Below, in pieces: positions 8,329 through 16,002 of a stretch of DNA of 37,799 nt; the stretch's first letter is position 1, and the number at the start of each line of letters is the position of its first letter. The position numbers were made by a program, and so were the translations under genes. Where the stretch lies: NCBI GenBank assembly GCA_964573285.1, contig CAZNJD010000078.1, forward strand, positions 1 through 37,799, given 5' to 3'. Origin of the DNA: UBA1140 sp964573285. GTDB taxonomy: Bacteria; Campylobacterota; Campylobacteria; Campylobacterales; Sulfurovaceae. The notes beneath the pieces were generated by a model. The model was given only the letters and a program-made list of their open reading frames with translations, was not told the DNA's origin and did no database searches.

Positions 8329-9366
8329 CTAATTGTTTTTATATTTCTTTTTAAGTTTAAGCTTTTTGAAAAATGAGACTTTTCTCTCCATAGGAACTTT
8401 ATGCTCTTTAAGATAGTTTTGTGTTGCATCTATCATTCGTTTTGCTGATTGTCCATCTCTATATGGATGATAATTTTTAAAGGTATCTGCCCGTTTATTT
8501 CTAATAGATGAGCTATTTTCTAATACTCGAATAACATTCAAAAATATACCACCTGCACTTTGATTTGACCAAGTAATATCCTCTAATTGGGTATCAACTG
8601 TCAATACAGGTTTGTCAAGTAGTGTAAACTCATATACTAGAGAAGAGGTATCACTAATTAAAACATCAGCTATATGCATATTTTTACTAATATTATCCTC
8701 TTCTAGTATCAATATATTTGGGGTATCTATCTCCTTATACTCTTCTACTATACTATTATCCATATCATTATCAAATATAACCATAAATAGAATATCACTT
8801 CTTGAGCTTAATTTAATAATAATATCTTTAAGTTTAACAGCAGATGTCAACTCCATATTTGAACTAGGTGCATAGAGTATAATATGTTTAACCTCATACT
8901 CTGATAATAGTCTATTTCTTTCCCATGAAATATTATCATCATTTGCTATTTTAAATAGCGTATCAAGCTTAGACCAACCAGTCTCAATAACATCAAAACT
9001 ATTATTGTTTTGGGACGCATCTTCAAATAGTTTTGTAAAATGAGGGCCAGGAGTTAGATATAAGTCAAAATAGTTCATCATCTCTTTATAAGCTTCTATA
9101 TCCTCCACTAAGCTATGAAATATATGAATTTTGAGACCTCTAAGCCAATAAGGAATATCATCTGTTGGAACAAATATTGCATCTGCTCTAAATTCATCTA
9201 AATATTTTAAACTATTGGTATGCATCATCTGTTTATATGGAAATATATCGAAAAGTTCTGGTATGATATACCAAATAAACTCTTCACCTCTATCCTCTAA
9301 CTCATCAGCTAAAGGTTTTAATATCAAAAAAGAATATGGTTGTGTGCAAAATAAAATTGTTTTCAT
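8329..9366 (-). CDS. CDP-glycerol glycerophosphotransferase family protein
   Basis: A 345-residue protein with the C-terminal signature of CDP-glycerol:polyglycerophosphate glycerophosphotransferases (TagB/TagF-like): IILYAPSSN at 162-170 and ISDTSSLVYEFTLLDKPVL around 237-255. The N-terminal half has a GT-B-like fold start (KTILFCTQPYSFLILKPLA). The Gram-negative homologues lie in surface-glycan loci and transfer glycerol phosphate or another polyol phosphate to a glycan. It is the first gene of the minus-strand envelope operon, 35 bases before the epimerase. The tail is Lys-rich (FFKKLKLKKKYK), possibly for membrane contact. No CDP-glycerol synthesis gene is visible nearby, so the donor is uncertain. 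Confidence 0.75.
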   Translation of the reverse strand: MKTILFCTQPYSFLILKPLADELEDRGEEFIWYIIPELFDIFPYKQMMHTNSLKYLDEFRADAIFVPTDDIPYWLRGLKIHIFHSLVEDIEAYKEMMNYFDLYLTPGPHFTKLFEDASQNNNSFDVIETGWSKLDTLFKIANDDNISWERNRLLSEYEVKHIILYAPSSNMELTSAVKLKDIIIKLSSRSDILFMVIFDNDMDNSIVEEYKEIDTPNILILEEDNISKNMHIADVLISDTSSLVYEFTLLDKPVLTVDTQLEDITWSNQSAGGIFLNVIRVLENSSSIRNKRADTFKNYHPYRDGQSAKRMIDATQNYLKEHKVPMERKVSFFKKLKLKKKYKNN

Positions 9367-9451
9367 AAATAAAATAATATCATAAAAAATGAAAATATCT
9401 ATGTATTTATGATATAGTAATATAAAAAATTAATAAAAAGAGATTAACTAT

Positions 9452-10006
9452 ATGAGATATATGAAAAAAATTCTTAAAACTATTTTATTATTAGCACTTT
9501 TTTATGTAGGTTATGGACTTATATATGGTAATTTTCATAAACTAGATAATACTGCCTATCGTTCGGCACAACTTTTTAGTTTCAATATGCCTTATTATTT
9601 ACAGAAATATAAAATTAAAACTATTTTAAATCTAAGAGGAGAACAAAAGAATAAATCATGGTATAAAAATGAAAAACAGATAACCAAAGAGCATAATGTC
9701 TCATTGCTTACTTTTCAAATGAGTTCAAGAAAATATTTAGATTTTAATCAAACCTCCAAAATTGTAAAGATACTCAAAAATGCCGAAAAGCCTATACTCA
9801 TTCATTGTGAAGGTGGTGCAGATAGAACCTCTCTAGTATCTGCTTTATATAATTATGCCTTATTGCATCTTAGTAAAGAAGAGGCTATGGAGGAGTTTAG
9901 TTTTATATATGGTCATTTACCAATTATTCGTCCTAAAGTTATTGCTATGGATAAGAGTTTTGAGAATTTTGTTTTATCTACAAAAATAACTGAAATTGAA
10001 GATTGA
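9452..10006 (+). CDS. Membrane-anchored dual-specificity/tyrosine phosphatase-like protein
   Basis: A 184-residue protein with one N-terminal hydrophobic segment (about residues 8-25), uncleaved anchor or signal peptide, then a cysteine-phosphatase domain. The active-site loop CX5R is present as HCEGGADRTS (Cys119, Arg125). The upstream strand IKTILNLRGEQ and the YRSAQL segment are typical of bacterial DSP/Siw14-like phosphatases. The catalytic domain should face the periplasm. Substrates in this family include phosphotyrosine, inositol phosphates and lipid phosphates; none can be chosen here. It starts divergently from the envelope operon and lies 9 bases before yidD, so it may be cotranscribed with it. 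An alternative start is Met4. Confidence 0.82.
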   Translation: MRYMKKILKTILLLALFYVGYGLIYGNFHKLDNTAYRSAQLFSFNMPYYLQKYKIKTILNLRGEQKNKSWYKNEKQITKEHNVSLLTFQMSSRKYLDFNQTSKIVKILKNAEKPILIHCEGGADRTSLVSALYNYALLHLSKEEAMEEFSFIYGHLPIIRPKVIAMDKSFENFVLSTKITEIED

Positions 10007-10015
10007 TATAGATAT

Positions 10016-10345
10016 ATGAAAAATTTTTATTTAGCTCCACTAAAAGCTTATCAATATATATCTAAAATGTTACCTGCTAACTGTCGATACTATCCCACCT
10101 GTTCAGAGTATGCAAAATGGCAGTTTGAACTCAATCGTCCTGATAAGGCATTAACTCAAAGTCTATTGAGGATACTTCGATGTAATCAGCTTTTTAATGG
10201 AGGGATAGATTATCCTATTATTAGATATAGACCTCCTAAAATAGGAGATTTATGTAGAGATAATATCAAAATCAAATATTGGCTTGTTCCCAAAAAAAAT
10301 AGAGAGTTTTTTGTTATAAAAAATTTTGATTTTTATCAAAACTAA
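10016..10345 (+). CDS. yidD: Membrane protein insertion efficiency factor YidD
   Basis: A 109-residue YidD-family protein, which assists the YidC insertase at the inner membrane. The defining motif CRYYPTCSEYA is at residues 23-33 (Cys23, Cys29). The third conserved cysteine is Cys56 in RILRCNQLFNGGID. The N-terminal amphipathic segment (LAPLKAYQYISKML) fits membrane association. The polar, basic C-terminal tail makes it longer than the shortest YidD proteins. It is 9 bases downstream of the phosphatase gene. The usual partners (rpmH, rnpA, yidC) are absent, so this is a displaced copy. Confidence 0.93.
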   Translation: MKNFYLAPLKAYQYISKMLPANCRYYPTCSEYAKWQFELNRPDKALTQSLLRILRCNQLFNGGIDYPIIRYRPPKIGDLCRDNIKIKYWLVPKKNREFFVIKNFDFYQN

Positions 10346-10397
10346 TATTTATTTAATCTCTTTTGGAGTAATATAAAAATAAAGAAAAGGATTTGAA

Positions 10398-10817
10398 ATG
10401 TTTAAAAAAATAGATTTTGTACTACTCTTCTTGGCAATATTTAGTTCACTTCAAGCGAAAGATTATGAGATTGACAAGAATGGTAATATCAATGTCAATA
10501 TAGTTGACAGAAAAGTTATGGTTAATGATAAAGTTGTACGAACAATTCCAAAAGATAAGCCAGTTAATGTTACGATAGGTAATACAAATGCATCTATAAA
10601 CAAGGATAGACTCAAAGCCAATGTAGGTAGAAATATCGGTGCAAAAATAGATGATGATAAAATGAGTGCTAATGTTGGTGGTATTGGTGCAAAGATAGAT
10701 GGAGATAATATAAGTGTAGATATTGGAACTCTTTTAAATAATGCTATAAAAAATAGAAATGATGACAAAGAAAAAGATGATAATTTCTTTGATGGAGACC
10801 CTTTCTTTTCCAAATAG
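10398..10817 (+). CDS. Small exported protein with short beta-like repeats, unknown function
   Basis: A 139-residue protein with a signal peptide (MFKKIDFVLLFLAIFSSLQA, probable cleavage after residue 20). The mature part contains a 16-17-residue repeat of the form (I)GAKID-DDK-(M/I)S-(A/V)(N/D)(V/I)G: about 64-79 (degenerate), 80-95 and 96-111. The alternating hydrophobic pattern suggests a small beta structure. The tail is Asp/Lys/Asn-rich (RNDDKEKDDNFFDGDPFF). AAAGAAAAGGA precedes the start. I do not recognise a family. Periplasmic location is likely from the signal peptide. Confidence 0.7.
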   Translation: MFKKIDFVLLFLAIFSSLQAKDYEIDKNGNINVNIVDRKVMVNDKVVRTIPKDKPVNVTIGNTNASINKDRLKANVGRNIGAKIDDDKMSANVGGIGAKIDGDNISVDIGTLLNNAIKNRNDDKEKDDNFFDGDPFFSK

Positions 10818-10887
10818 TTAATAACTCAACCAAATTTTAATAATATTTAAGGCAAAATGCATATCAAATATTAAAAAAAGGTTGATT

Positions 10888-11901
10888 ATGTCCATCACAC
10901 TAAACTCACCACTTGATATGCATCTGCATCTACGAGATGGGGATATGCTCAAAATAGTAGCACCTCTTAGCTCTAGTAGTTTTTCAGGAGCTATTATTAT
11001 GCCAAATCTTGTACCTCCTATTACTACCAAAGAAGAGGTAATATCTTATAAAAATAGAATTTTAGAAGCTATTGCAGATGATAAGTTTACTCCTTATATG
11101 ACACTATTTTTTAAACCTACTTATACTAAAGAGTTTTTGAAATCAGTAAAAGATGATATAACTGCTCTTAAATTATATCCAGCAGGAATTACTACTAATT
11201 CAGAAGGTGGTGTAAGTGGATTTGATATAGATGAACTCAAAGAGACTTTAACAGCTATGAGTGAGCTTGAAATTCCTTTATGTATTCATGGAGAAACAAA
11301 TGGTTTTGTAATGGATAGAGAGGCTCAATTTATCTCTATATATGAGTTATTAGCTACCAATTTTCCTAAACTGAAAATTATAATGGAGCATATCACTACC
11401 AAAGAGAGTGTAGAAGCTTTGGATAGATTTGAAAATTTATATGCTACTATTACACTGCATCACTTATTAATAACTTTAGATGATGTAGCAGGTGGGATGC
11501 TTGAACCTCATCTCTTTTGTAAACCTATTGCTAAACGACCAGAAGATAGAGAAGCATTACGAAAAGTAGCATTTGAAGCTCATCCTAAAGTAATGTTTGG
11601 TTCTGACTCTGCACCTCATCCAAAACATGCAAAAGAGGCTTCTCACTGTTCAGCAGGTGTATTTACAGCACCTATTGCTCTACAAGTTTTGACTGAACTT
11701 TTTGTAGAACACTCTACAGTTGAGAAACTCCAAGCTTTTGTTTCAGATAATGCTAAAGAGATATATTCTAACATTGTTATCCCTCAAACTTCTGTTACTT
11801 TGGAAGAAAAACCTTTTAGCGTTCCTGAAAAATATGGTGAAGTTGTACCTATGTATGCAGGTGAGAGACTCTCTTATAGTATAAAAGAAAAAATATGTTA
11901 G
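10888..11901 (+). CDS. pyrC: Dihydroorotase (class II, PyrC type)
   Basis: A 337-residue cytoplasmic zinc enzyme that cyclises N-carbamoyl-aspartate to dihydroorotate in pyrimidine synthesis. Metal ligands are in place: His12 and His14 (DMHLHLRDGDM), carboxylated Lys95 (ALKLYPA), His134 (CIHGET), His168 (IMEHIT) and catalytic Asp240 (FGSDSAPH). The length is near the 348 of the E. coli class II enzyme. The start is taken as ATG 10888, with AAAAAAGG at 10874-10881, rather than the in-frame TTG at 10882. The end overlaps the cysteine synthase start by 7 bases, so the two genes are coupled although their pathways differ. Confidence 0.94.
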   Translation: MSITLNSPLDMHLHLRDGDMLKIVAPLSSSSFSGAIIMPNLVPPITTKEEVISYKNRILEAIADDKFTPYMTLFFKPTYTKEFLKSVKDDITALKLYPAGITTNSEGGVSGFDIDELKETLTAMSELEIPLCIHGETNGFVMDREAQFISIYELLATNFPKLKIIMEHITTKESVEALDRFENLYATITLHHLLITLDDVAGGMLEPHLFCKPIAKRPEDREALRKVAFEAHPKVMFGSDSAPHPKHAKEASHCSAGVFTAPIALQVLTELFVEHSTVEKLQAFVSDNAKEIYSNIVIPQTSVTLEEKPFSVPEKYGEVVPMYAGERLSYSIKEKIC

Positions 11902-12806
11902 TAGATAGTATAGACCAACTAATAGGAGATACTCCCTTAATTAAACTAAATAAACTCTCTAAACAAACAGGAGCTACTATTTTAGCTAAATGTGAGTTTA
12001 TGAACCCCACCTCATCAGTCAAAGATAGAATTGCTCTAAATATGGTTAACAAAGCATTAGAGTCTGGAGCAATAGATAAGAACTCAATAATAATAGAACC
12101 AACAAGTGGAAATACAGGTGTGGCACTAGCTGGAATATGTGCATCCAAAGGGCTTAAACTAATTTTGACTATGCCTGAGTCCATGAGTATAGAGAGAAGA
12201 AAACTACTTACTCTCTTAGGAGCTAAAATTGTATTAACTTCTGCAAATAGAGCAATGCAAGGTGCAATTGATGAAGCAAATAAGTTAGCCAAAGAGCTAA
12301 ATGGAGTAATACTTCAACAGTTTGAAAATCCAAATAACCCACAAGCTCATAGAGATACAACAGCCATTGAGATTTTAAATGATACTAATGGAGTTGTTGA
12401 CTTTTTTGTAGCAGGAGTTGGAACAGGTGGAACTCTCACAGGTGTATCGGAAGTTTTAAAAGAGAAAATCCCTCATATAAAATCAATAGCTGTAGAGCCA
12501 ACCAATTCAGCTGTTTTATCAGGAGAAAGTAAAGGTAGCCATAAACTTCAAGGTATCGGTGGAGGATTAATTCCAAAAGTTTTAAATACTCAAATTTATG
12601 ATGAGATTATAAAAGTAGATGATGATAGTGCCTTTGATATGGCTAGAGCAGTTGCCAAAGATGAAGGTTTACTAGTAGGAATATCAAGTGGGGCAAATAT
12701 CCAAGCATCTTTTGAGATTGCATCAAGGCAAGAGAATAGAGGTAAAACTATAGTAACTCTCCTTTGTGATACAGCAGAGCGATATATGTCAACAGAATTA
12801 TTTTAG
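11895..12806 (+). CDS. Cysteine synthase (O-acetylserine sulfhydrylase, CysK/CysM family)
   Basis: A 303-residue PLP enzyme of fold type II that makes cysteine from O-acetylserine and sulfide. The PLP lysine is Lys43 in PTSSVKDR. The substrate loop is PTSGNTG (69-75), and the phosphate-binding glycine loop is VGTGGTLTG. The C-terminal VGISSGAN is typical. It resembles both CysK and CysM, and the sequence alone does not decide between them. It starts inside the end of pyrC (ATG 11895 within AAAATATGTTAG), so it is probably read by translational coupling. Confidence 0.92.
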   Translation: MLVDSIDQLIGDTPLIKLNKLSKQTGATILAKCEFMNPTSSVKDRIALNMVNKALESGAIDKNSIIIEPTSGNTGVALAGICASKGLKLILTMPESMSIERRKLLTLLGAKIVLTSANRAMQGAIDEANKLAKELNGVILQQFENPNNPQAHRDTTAIEILNDTNGVVDFFVAGVGTGGTLTGVSEVLKEKIPHIKSIAVEPTNSAVLSGESKGSHKLQGIGGGLIPKVLNTQIYDEIIKVDDDSAFDMARAVAKDEGLLVGISSGANIQASFEIASRQENRGKTIVTLLCDTAERYMSTELF

Positions 12807-12840
12807 TATATCTTAATTTATCTTTAAGTTAATATATTAT

Positions 12841-12861
12841 ATATTTACATTATGTAAATAT
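12841..12861. promoter_or_regulatory. Perfect 10-bp inverted repeat, candidate operator or hairpin
   Basis: ATATTTACAT (12841-12850) and ATGTAAATAT (12852-12861) form a perfect inverted repeat around one central T. It lies 17 bases before the lipoprotein start at 12879, overlapping the zone where a promoter would sit. A one-base centre is better suited to a dimeric repressor site than to an RNA hairpin. The regulator is unknown, and AT-rich palindromes also arise by chance. Confidence 0.4.
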
Positions 12862-12878
12862 TAATTAAGGAGTAAATT

Positions 12879-13307
12879 ATGAAAATGATTACAACTAAAT
12901 ATACACTATTCCCTTTACTCTCCTCGTTTATTCTATTTTGCGGATGTAGTACCAAAGAAGATACTATAGCCATATCAGAAACACATCTTTATAATAATGA
13001 TTATGGAGTAATGTCTAATAATAAAGCAGATAAAATAATTGCAGATGAAATTGCATCTGAAAATAAACCAGTAGAGATAGATTATAGCTCAATTGACCCA
13101 CGGTATAGTACAGAAGTACAAGCAGACCCTGAAGCATTTTTAGCAGAAGATTGGGTTCAGCCTGAACCAAAAATTAGTTATAAATATATGGATGACCCAA
13201 AATTTTATGCTGAAGATGAATTACCAGAAAATAAATTCAAAACAGGAAATACAATTATTAAAATACCAAAAGGTTCAGACAAATCTATTTTATACTCAAG
13301 AAAATAA
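12879..13307 (+). CDS. Acidic lipoprotein of unknown function
   Basis: A 142-residue predicted lipoprotein: hydrophobic signal (YTLFPLLSSFILF) and lipobox FCGC with Cys23. AAGGAG precedes the start at good spacing. The mature part is acidic (many Asp/Glu; EIASENKPVEIDYSSIDPRY, then QADPEAFLAEDWVQPEPK), without a recognised domain. It stands alone between cysteine synthase and a convergent outer-membrane protein gene, and has the inverted repeat at 12841-12861 in its upstream region. An envelope location is inferred from the lipobox only. Confidence 0.72.
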   Translation: MKMITTKYTLFPLLSSFILFCGCSTKEDTIAISETHLYNNDYGVMSNNKADKIIADEIASENKPVEIDYSSIDPRYSTEVQADPEAFLAEDWVQPEPKISYKYMDDPKFYAEDELPENKFKTGNTIIKIPKGSDKSILYSRK

Positions 13308-13335
13308 AAAAGCTAAAATATATCAATTAAGTGGA

Positions 13336-14229
13336 TTAAAAAGAGTATCCTATTCCAAAATATCCAATAGAACTACTCATTGTAAAAGTACTCTTATATG
13401 GAGATATATCACTAGAACTTACTCCTTTTCCTGCTATATTTATGGCTACATCTCCCATATCCCATTTGGAATATTTATACCCTAGTGTTGCATAAATTCT
13501 AGGGCTTAGAGTCAACCATCCCCATTTAAATTTCTCTGTAAATGGAGTAAAATATAGACCTATTCCATACTCTTGAAATGTACCATCAACATTTAAATCA
13601 CTTTTTATATAATCATTGTTAATATAACCTGTTTGGTAAGCATAACTTCCTACTCCATATACTGATAATTTATCACTAATTAATGTTTTTTGAAAATTAA
13701 TAGTAGGACCTATTTTATATGTCATAACTTTAGTTTTAGTATCTTTAAACATATCATAAGTAGTCTGCATTCCATTACTATTAGAGGAGATAAAATCTAA
13801 ATTTGGTGTGGCACTACTACTTGTTGTACTATCTATCCAAGGTATAGAAAGACCTACTAAAACACCTATACCTAAAAAGTTATCTTGATTTTTATGTATA
13901 ACATCATAACCTAGTTTAATATTAGCATCTAACCCCTTAACTCTATACTCCATTTGTGGAATATTGAAATTTGAAGCCATATTATTATATGTTTTTTGAG
14001 CTTGAATTAAATCTTGTGAGTCAAACCAATTAAAATCATAAGAGTAAAATATCTTTTCTCCTACATTTGTATGTCTATTTACAATGGAGTATGAGGCTAC
14101 ATCATTATCAATACTACTACTAAGTCCCATAAATCCCCCCTCCATAGAGAATGTACCACTCCCAAATTGAAACTCTACACTCAATAAACCACTTGTGATA
14201 CCAATAAGAAGTAATATACTTTTTTTCAT
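13336..14229 (-). CDS. Outer-membrane beta-barrel protein, unknown function
   Basis: A 297-residue protein with a signal peptide (MKKSILLLIGITSGLLSVEF). The many short amphipathic strands have alternating aromatic and polar residues, and it ends in SSIGYFGIGYSF, with the C-terminal Phe and aromatic pattern recognised by the BAM machinery. Strand-like segments include GIGVLVGLSIPWI, IGPTINFQKTL, YGVGSYAYQTGYI and LSPRIYATLGYKYSKW. It resembles small autotransporter-independent barrels rather than a classical porin. It is monocistronic. A hairpin and a run of nine G (14358-14430) lie upstream of it, which may affect expression. Confidence 0.75.
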   Translation of the reverse strand: MKKSILLLIGITSGLLSVEFQFGSGTFSMEGGFMGLSSSIDNDVASYSIVNRHTNVGEKIFYSYDFNWFDSQDLIQAQKTYNNMASNFNIPQMEYRVKGLDANIKLGYDVIHKNQDNFLGIGVLVGLSIPWIDSTTSSSATPNLDFISSNSNGMQTTYDMFKDTKTKVMTYKIGPTINFQKTLISDKLSVYGVGSYAYQTGYINNDYIKSDLNVDGTFQEYGIGLYFTPFTEKFKWGWLTLSPRIYATLGYKYSKWDMGDVAINIAGKGVSSSDISPYKSTFTMSSSIGYFGIGYSF

Positions 14230-14357
14230 CTTTTACTAACCCTTTTTGTTATTTATACTCTTATTATAAATATAAATAATAAAAAAATCTTTATAAAATA
14301 GCTTTTTTTAAATATTTTTATTAATTATTGATTATATGTTACATAATATATAATTAT

Positions 14358-14430
14358 TGAAAGATATGAACAGAAATTTTCAAAGTTCAAAGGAGGGGGG
14401 GGGAGTTTATGTGAAAATCCATATCTTTCA
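14358..14430. repeat. Inverted repeat enclosing a nine-G tract
   Basis: TGAAAGATATG (14358-14368) and CATATCTTTCA (14420-14430) are perfect 11-bp inverted arms. A second inner pair, ATTTTC (14376-14381) and GAAAAT (14413-14418), can extend the stem past a bulge. The loop contains G9 at 14395-14403. The element sits in the 267-base gap between proC and the outer-membrane protein gene, both on the minus strand. Such G tracts are slippage-prone and phase-variable in other Campylobacterota; here it is not inside a recognised gene. Confidence 0.65.
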
Positions 14431-14496
14431 TATCTGTATTATACATCCCATTGATAAACAACTAGATAATCAAAAGTCAATGATAAATTAACAAGA

Positions 14497-15228
14497 TTAT
14501 TTTTGAGTAACTTTAAAAGCCTCTTCAATTGCTTTAATAAATGAACTCCGAACTGCTCTCTCTTCCAATACTCCATATGCACTAGCAGTAGTTCCAGCAG
14601 GACTCATAACACTATCTTTGATAAGTGCTGGATGGTTAGACTCTATTAGAGGGGCAAATCCTCTAAATAATGAATTAGTAATACTAATTGCATCAACTCT
14701 TTTCATTCCCTCTTTGACTAAGCCATCCATCATAGCTTCTGCAACCAAAGCTAATAATGCAGGGCCACTTCCTGCTACTGCTGTTGCTATATCTATCTCT
14801 TTTTGAGTATCAACCCAAAAGGTATCACCAATAGATGAAAATATCTCTATAGCTTCATCTTTTTTGGTACTATCTCCTGTAATAATAGTAGTTGAAGCTC
14901 CAAATCTAGCTGAAACATTAGGCATAGTACGAATATAGTTTTTTGCTTCTATACTATCTTGTAGTTTTTCTAGTGAACTACCAGCCAGTATAGAGTATAT
15001 AGTATCTGCTTTTCCTTTTAGTTTGGAGGCTACGCTTTTTAGAGCATATGGTTTAATTGCCAATAGAATATTTTTGTCGGTTATATCAAAATTATCTAAT
15101 CTATACACACTATAGTTATTATTAACTTTGGATATATCTCTAACTACAAACTCTAAATCATATTTATTCTCTAGCCCTTTTGCCATAGCCATAGCCATAG
15201 CACCAGCTCCTATAATTGTTAATTTCAT
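14497..15228 (-). CDS. proC: Pyrroline-5-carboxylate reductase
   Basis: A 243-residue NAD(P)H-dependent enzyme making proline from pyrroline-5-carboxylate in the cytoplasm. It has an N-terminal Rossmann start, MKLTIIGAGAMAMAMAKGL, with the repeated Met-Ala pattern of the family. IRTMPNVSARFGASTT is the conserved Pro-Asn segment. The C-terminal signature VAGSGPALLALVAEAM, followed by MSPAGTTASAYGVLEE, is diagnostic. It is somewhat shorter than the 260-270 of most ProC proteins, which fits compact epsilon versions. It is divergent from bamD. Confidence 0.93.
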   Translation of the reverse strand: MKLTIIGAGAMAMAMAKGLENKYDLEFVVRDISKVNNNYSVYRLDNFDITDKNILLAIKPYALKSVASKLKGKADTIYSILAGSSLEKLQDSIEAKNYIRTMPNVSARFGASTTIITGDSTKKDEAIEIFSSIGDTFWVDTQKEIDIATAVAGSGPALLALVAEAMMDGLVKEGMKRVDAISITNSLFRGFAPLIESNHPALIKDSVMSPAGTTASAYGVLEERAVRSSFIKAIEEAFKVTQK

Positions 15229-15286
15229 CTATTTTCCTATCTTTTATTTGCTAAATTATAGCCAAACATAATAGAGTTTGAGGTAT

Positions 15287-15292
15287 TATAAT
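15287..15292 (+). promoter_or_regulatory. Candidate -10 element for bamD-lon
   Basis: TATAAT (within TATTATAAT, 15284-15292) lies 46 bases before bamD in the gap divergent from proC. No good -35 is visible. Confidence 0.45.
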
Positions 15293-15338
15293 CTCTTAAA
15301 ATATATATTGGGGTTAAACCCATATAATAAGGTTAAGA

Positions 15339-15989
15339 ATGTTAACAAATTATAAAAAAAGTATGCTTTTAGCACTGCTTATAATGTTATTTATCGGATG
15401 TAGTGATAAAGATGCAGTCAAAGAGTATGATAGACCTGCTCTATATTGGTATAAAAATATTGTTAAAAATATTGCATCATCCAATTTTGATAAAGCAGAC
15501 AACTACTATATTTCACTTCGTAGTGAACATATGCGTTCACCATTGTTACCTACAGCTACTCTAATATTAGCACAAGCTCATATGGAAGACCAAGGTTATA
15601 TTATGGCTGATTACTATCTTGATGAGTATCTTAAAAAGTATGCATCAGGAAAAAAAATAGAACTAGCAAAGTTTTTAAAAATTAAAGCTGCTTTCTTGGG
15701 ACTCAAAGATATAAATAGAGACCAAAAATTGATGATAGATACACTAACAAATGTTGATAAATTTACTAAAGATTATCCAAATTCTATCTATAAACCAATT
15801 GTTGATACGCTAAAAGTTCGTCTTCATATGGCACAGTATCTTCTAAATGAGAATATATCTAGGTTATATAGTCGAATAGGCAAAGATAAAGCAGCTCAAA
15901 TTTATATGGAAAAAAATAAAAATTCTATGTTAAACTCAGCCGATATAAAAGCCCCACAAGAGAGCTTTTTTAATAAAATATTTAAATAA
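15339..15989 (+). CDS. bamD: Outer-membrane assembly lipoprotein BamD
   Basis: A 216-residue lipoprotein: hydrophobic signal and lipobox FIGC (Cys21). TPR-like helices follow, such as YWYKNIVKNIASSNFDKADNYY and LPTATLILAQAHMEDQGYI, then MADYYLDEYLKKY. BamD is the essential lipoprotein partner of BamA in folding barrels into the outer membrane. The KYAS...EL and KDYPNSIY segments match the TPR repeats of the family. Placement directly before lon (13 bases) matches the bamD-lon order known in Campylobacter. AAGG lies upstream of the start. The tail ESFFNKIFK is typical of epsilon BamD. Confidence 0.9.
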   Translation: MLTNYKKSMLLALLIMLFIGCSDKDAVKEYDRPALYWYKNIVKNIASSNFDKADNYYISLRSEHMRSPLLPTATLILAQAHMEDQGYIMADYYLDEYLKKYASGKKIELAKFLKIKAAFLGLKDINRDQKLMIDTLTNVDKFTKDYPNSIYKPIVDTLKVRLHMAQYLLNENISRLYSRIGKDKAAQIYMEKNKNSMLNSADIKAPQESFFNKIFK

Positions 15990-16002
15990 AGGATTGCTAT
16001 AG

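Noticed and set aside
10463..10813. Long minus-strand open frame opposite the GAKID-repeat protein
   Set aside because: It lacks a ribosome binding site, is hydrophobic and Ser/Leu/Ile-rich as expected of an antisense shadow, and the plus-strand frame has a signal peptide and a good ribosome binding site.
11849..12292. Minus-strand frame of 147 codons across pyrC/cysteine synthase
   Set aside because: It lies entirely opposite two well-identified enzymes and shows no family motif.
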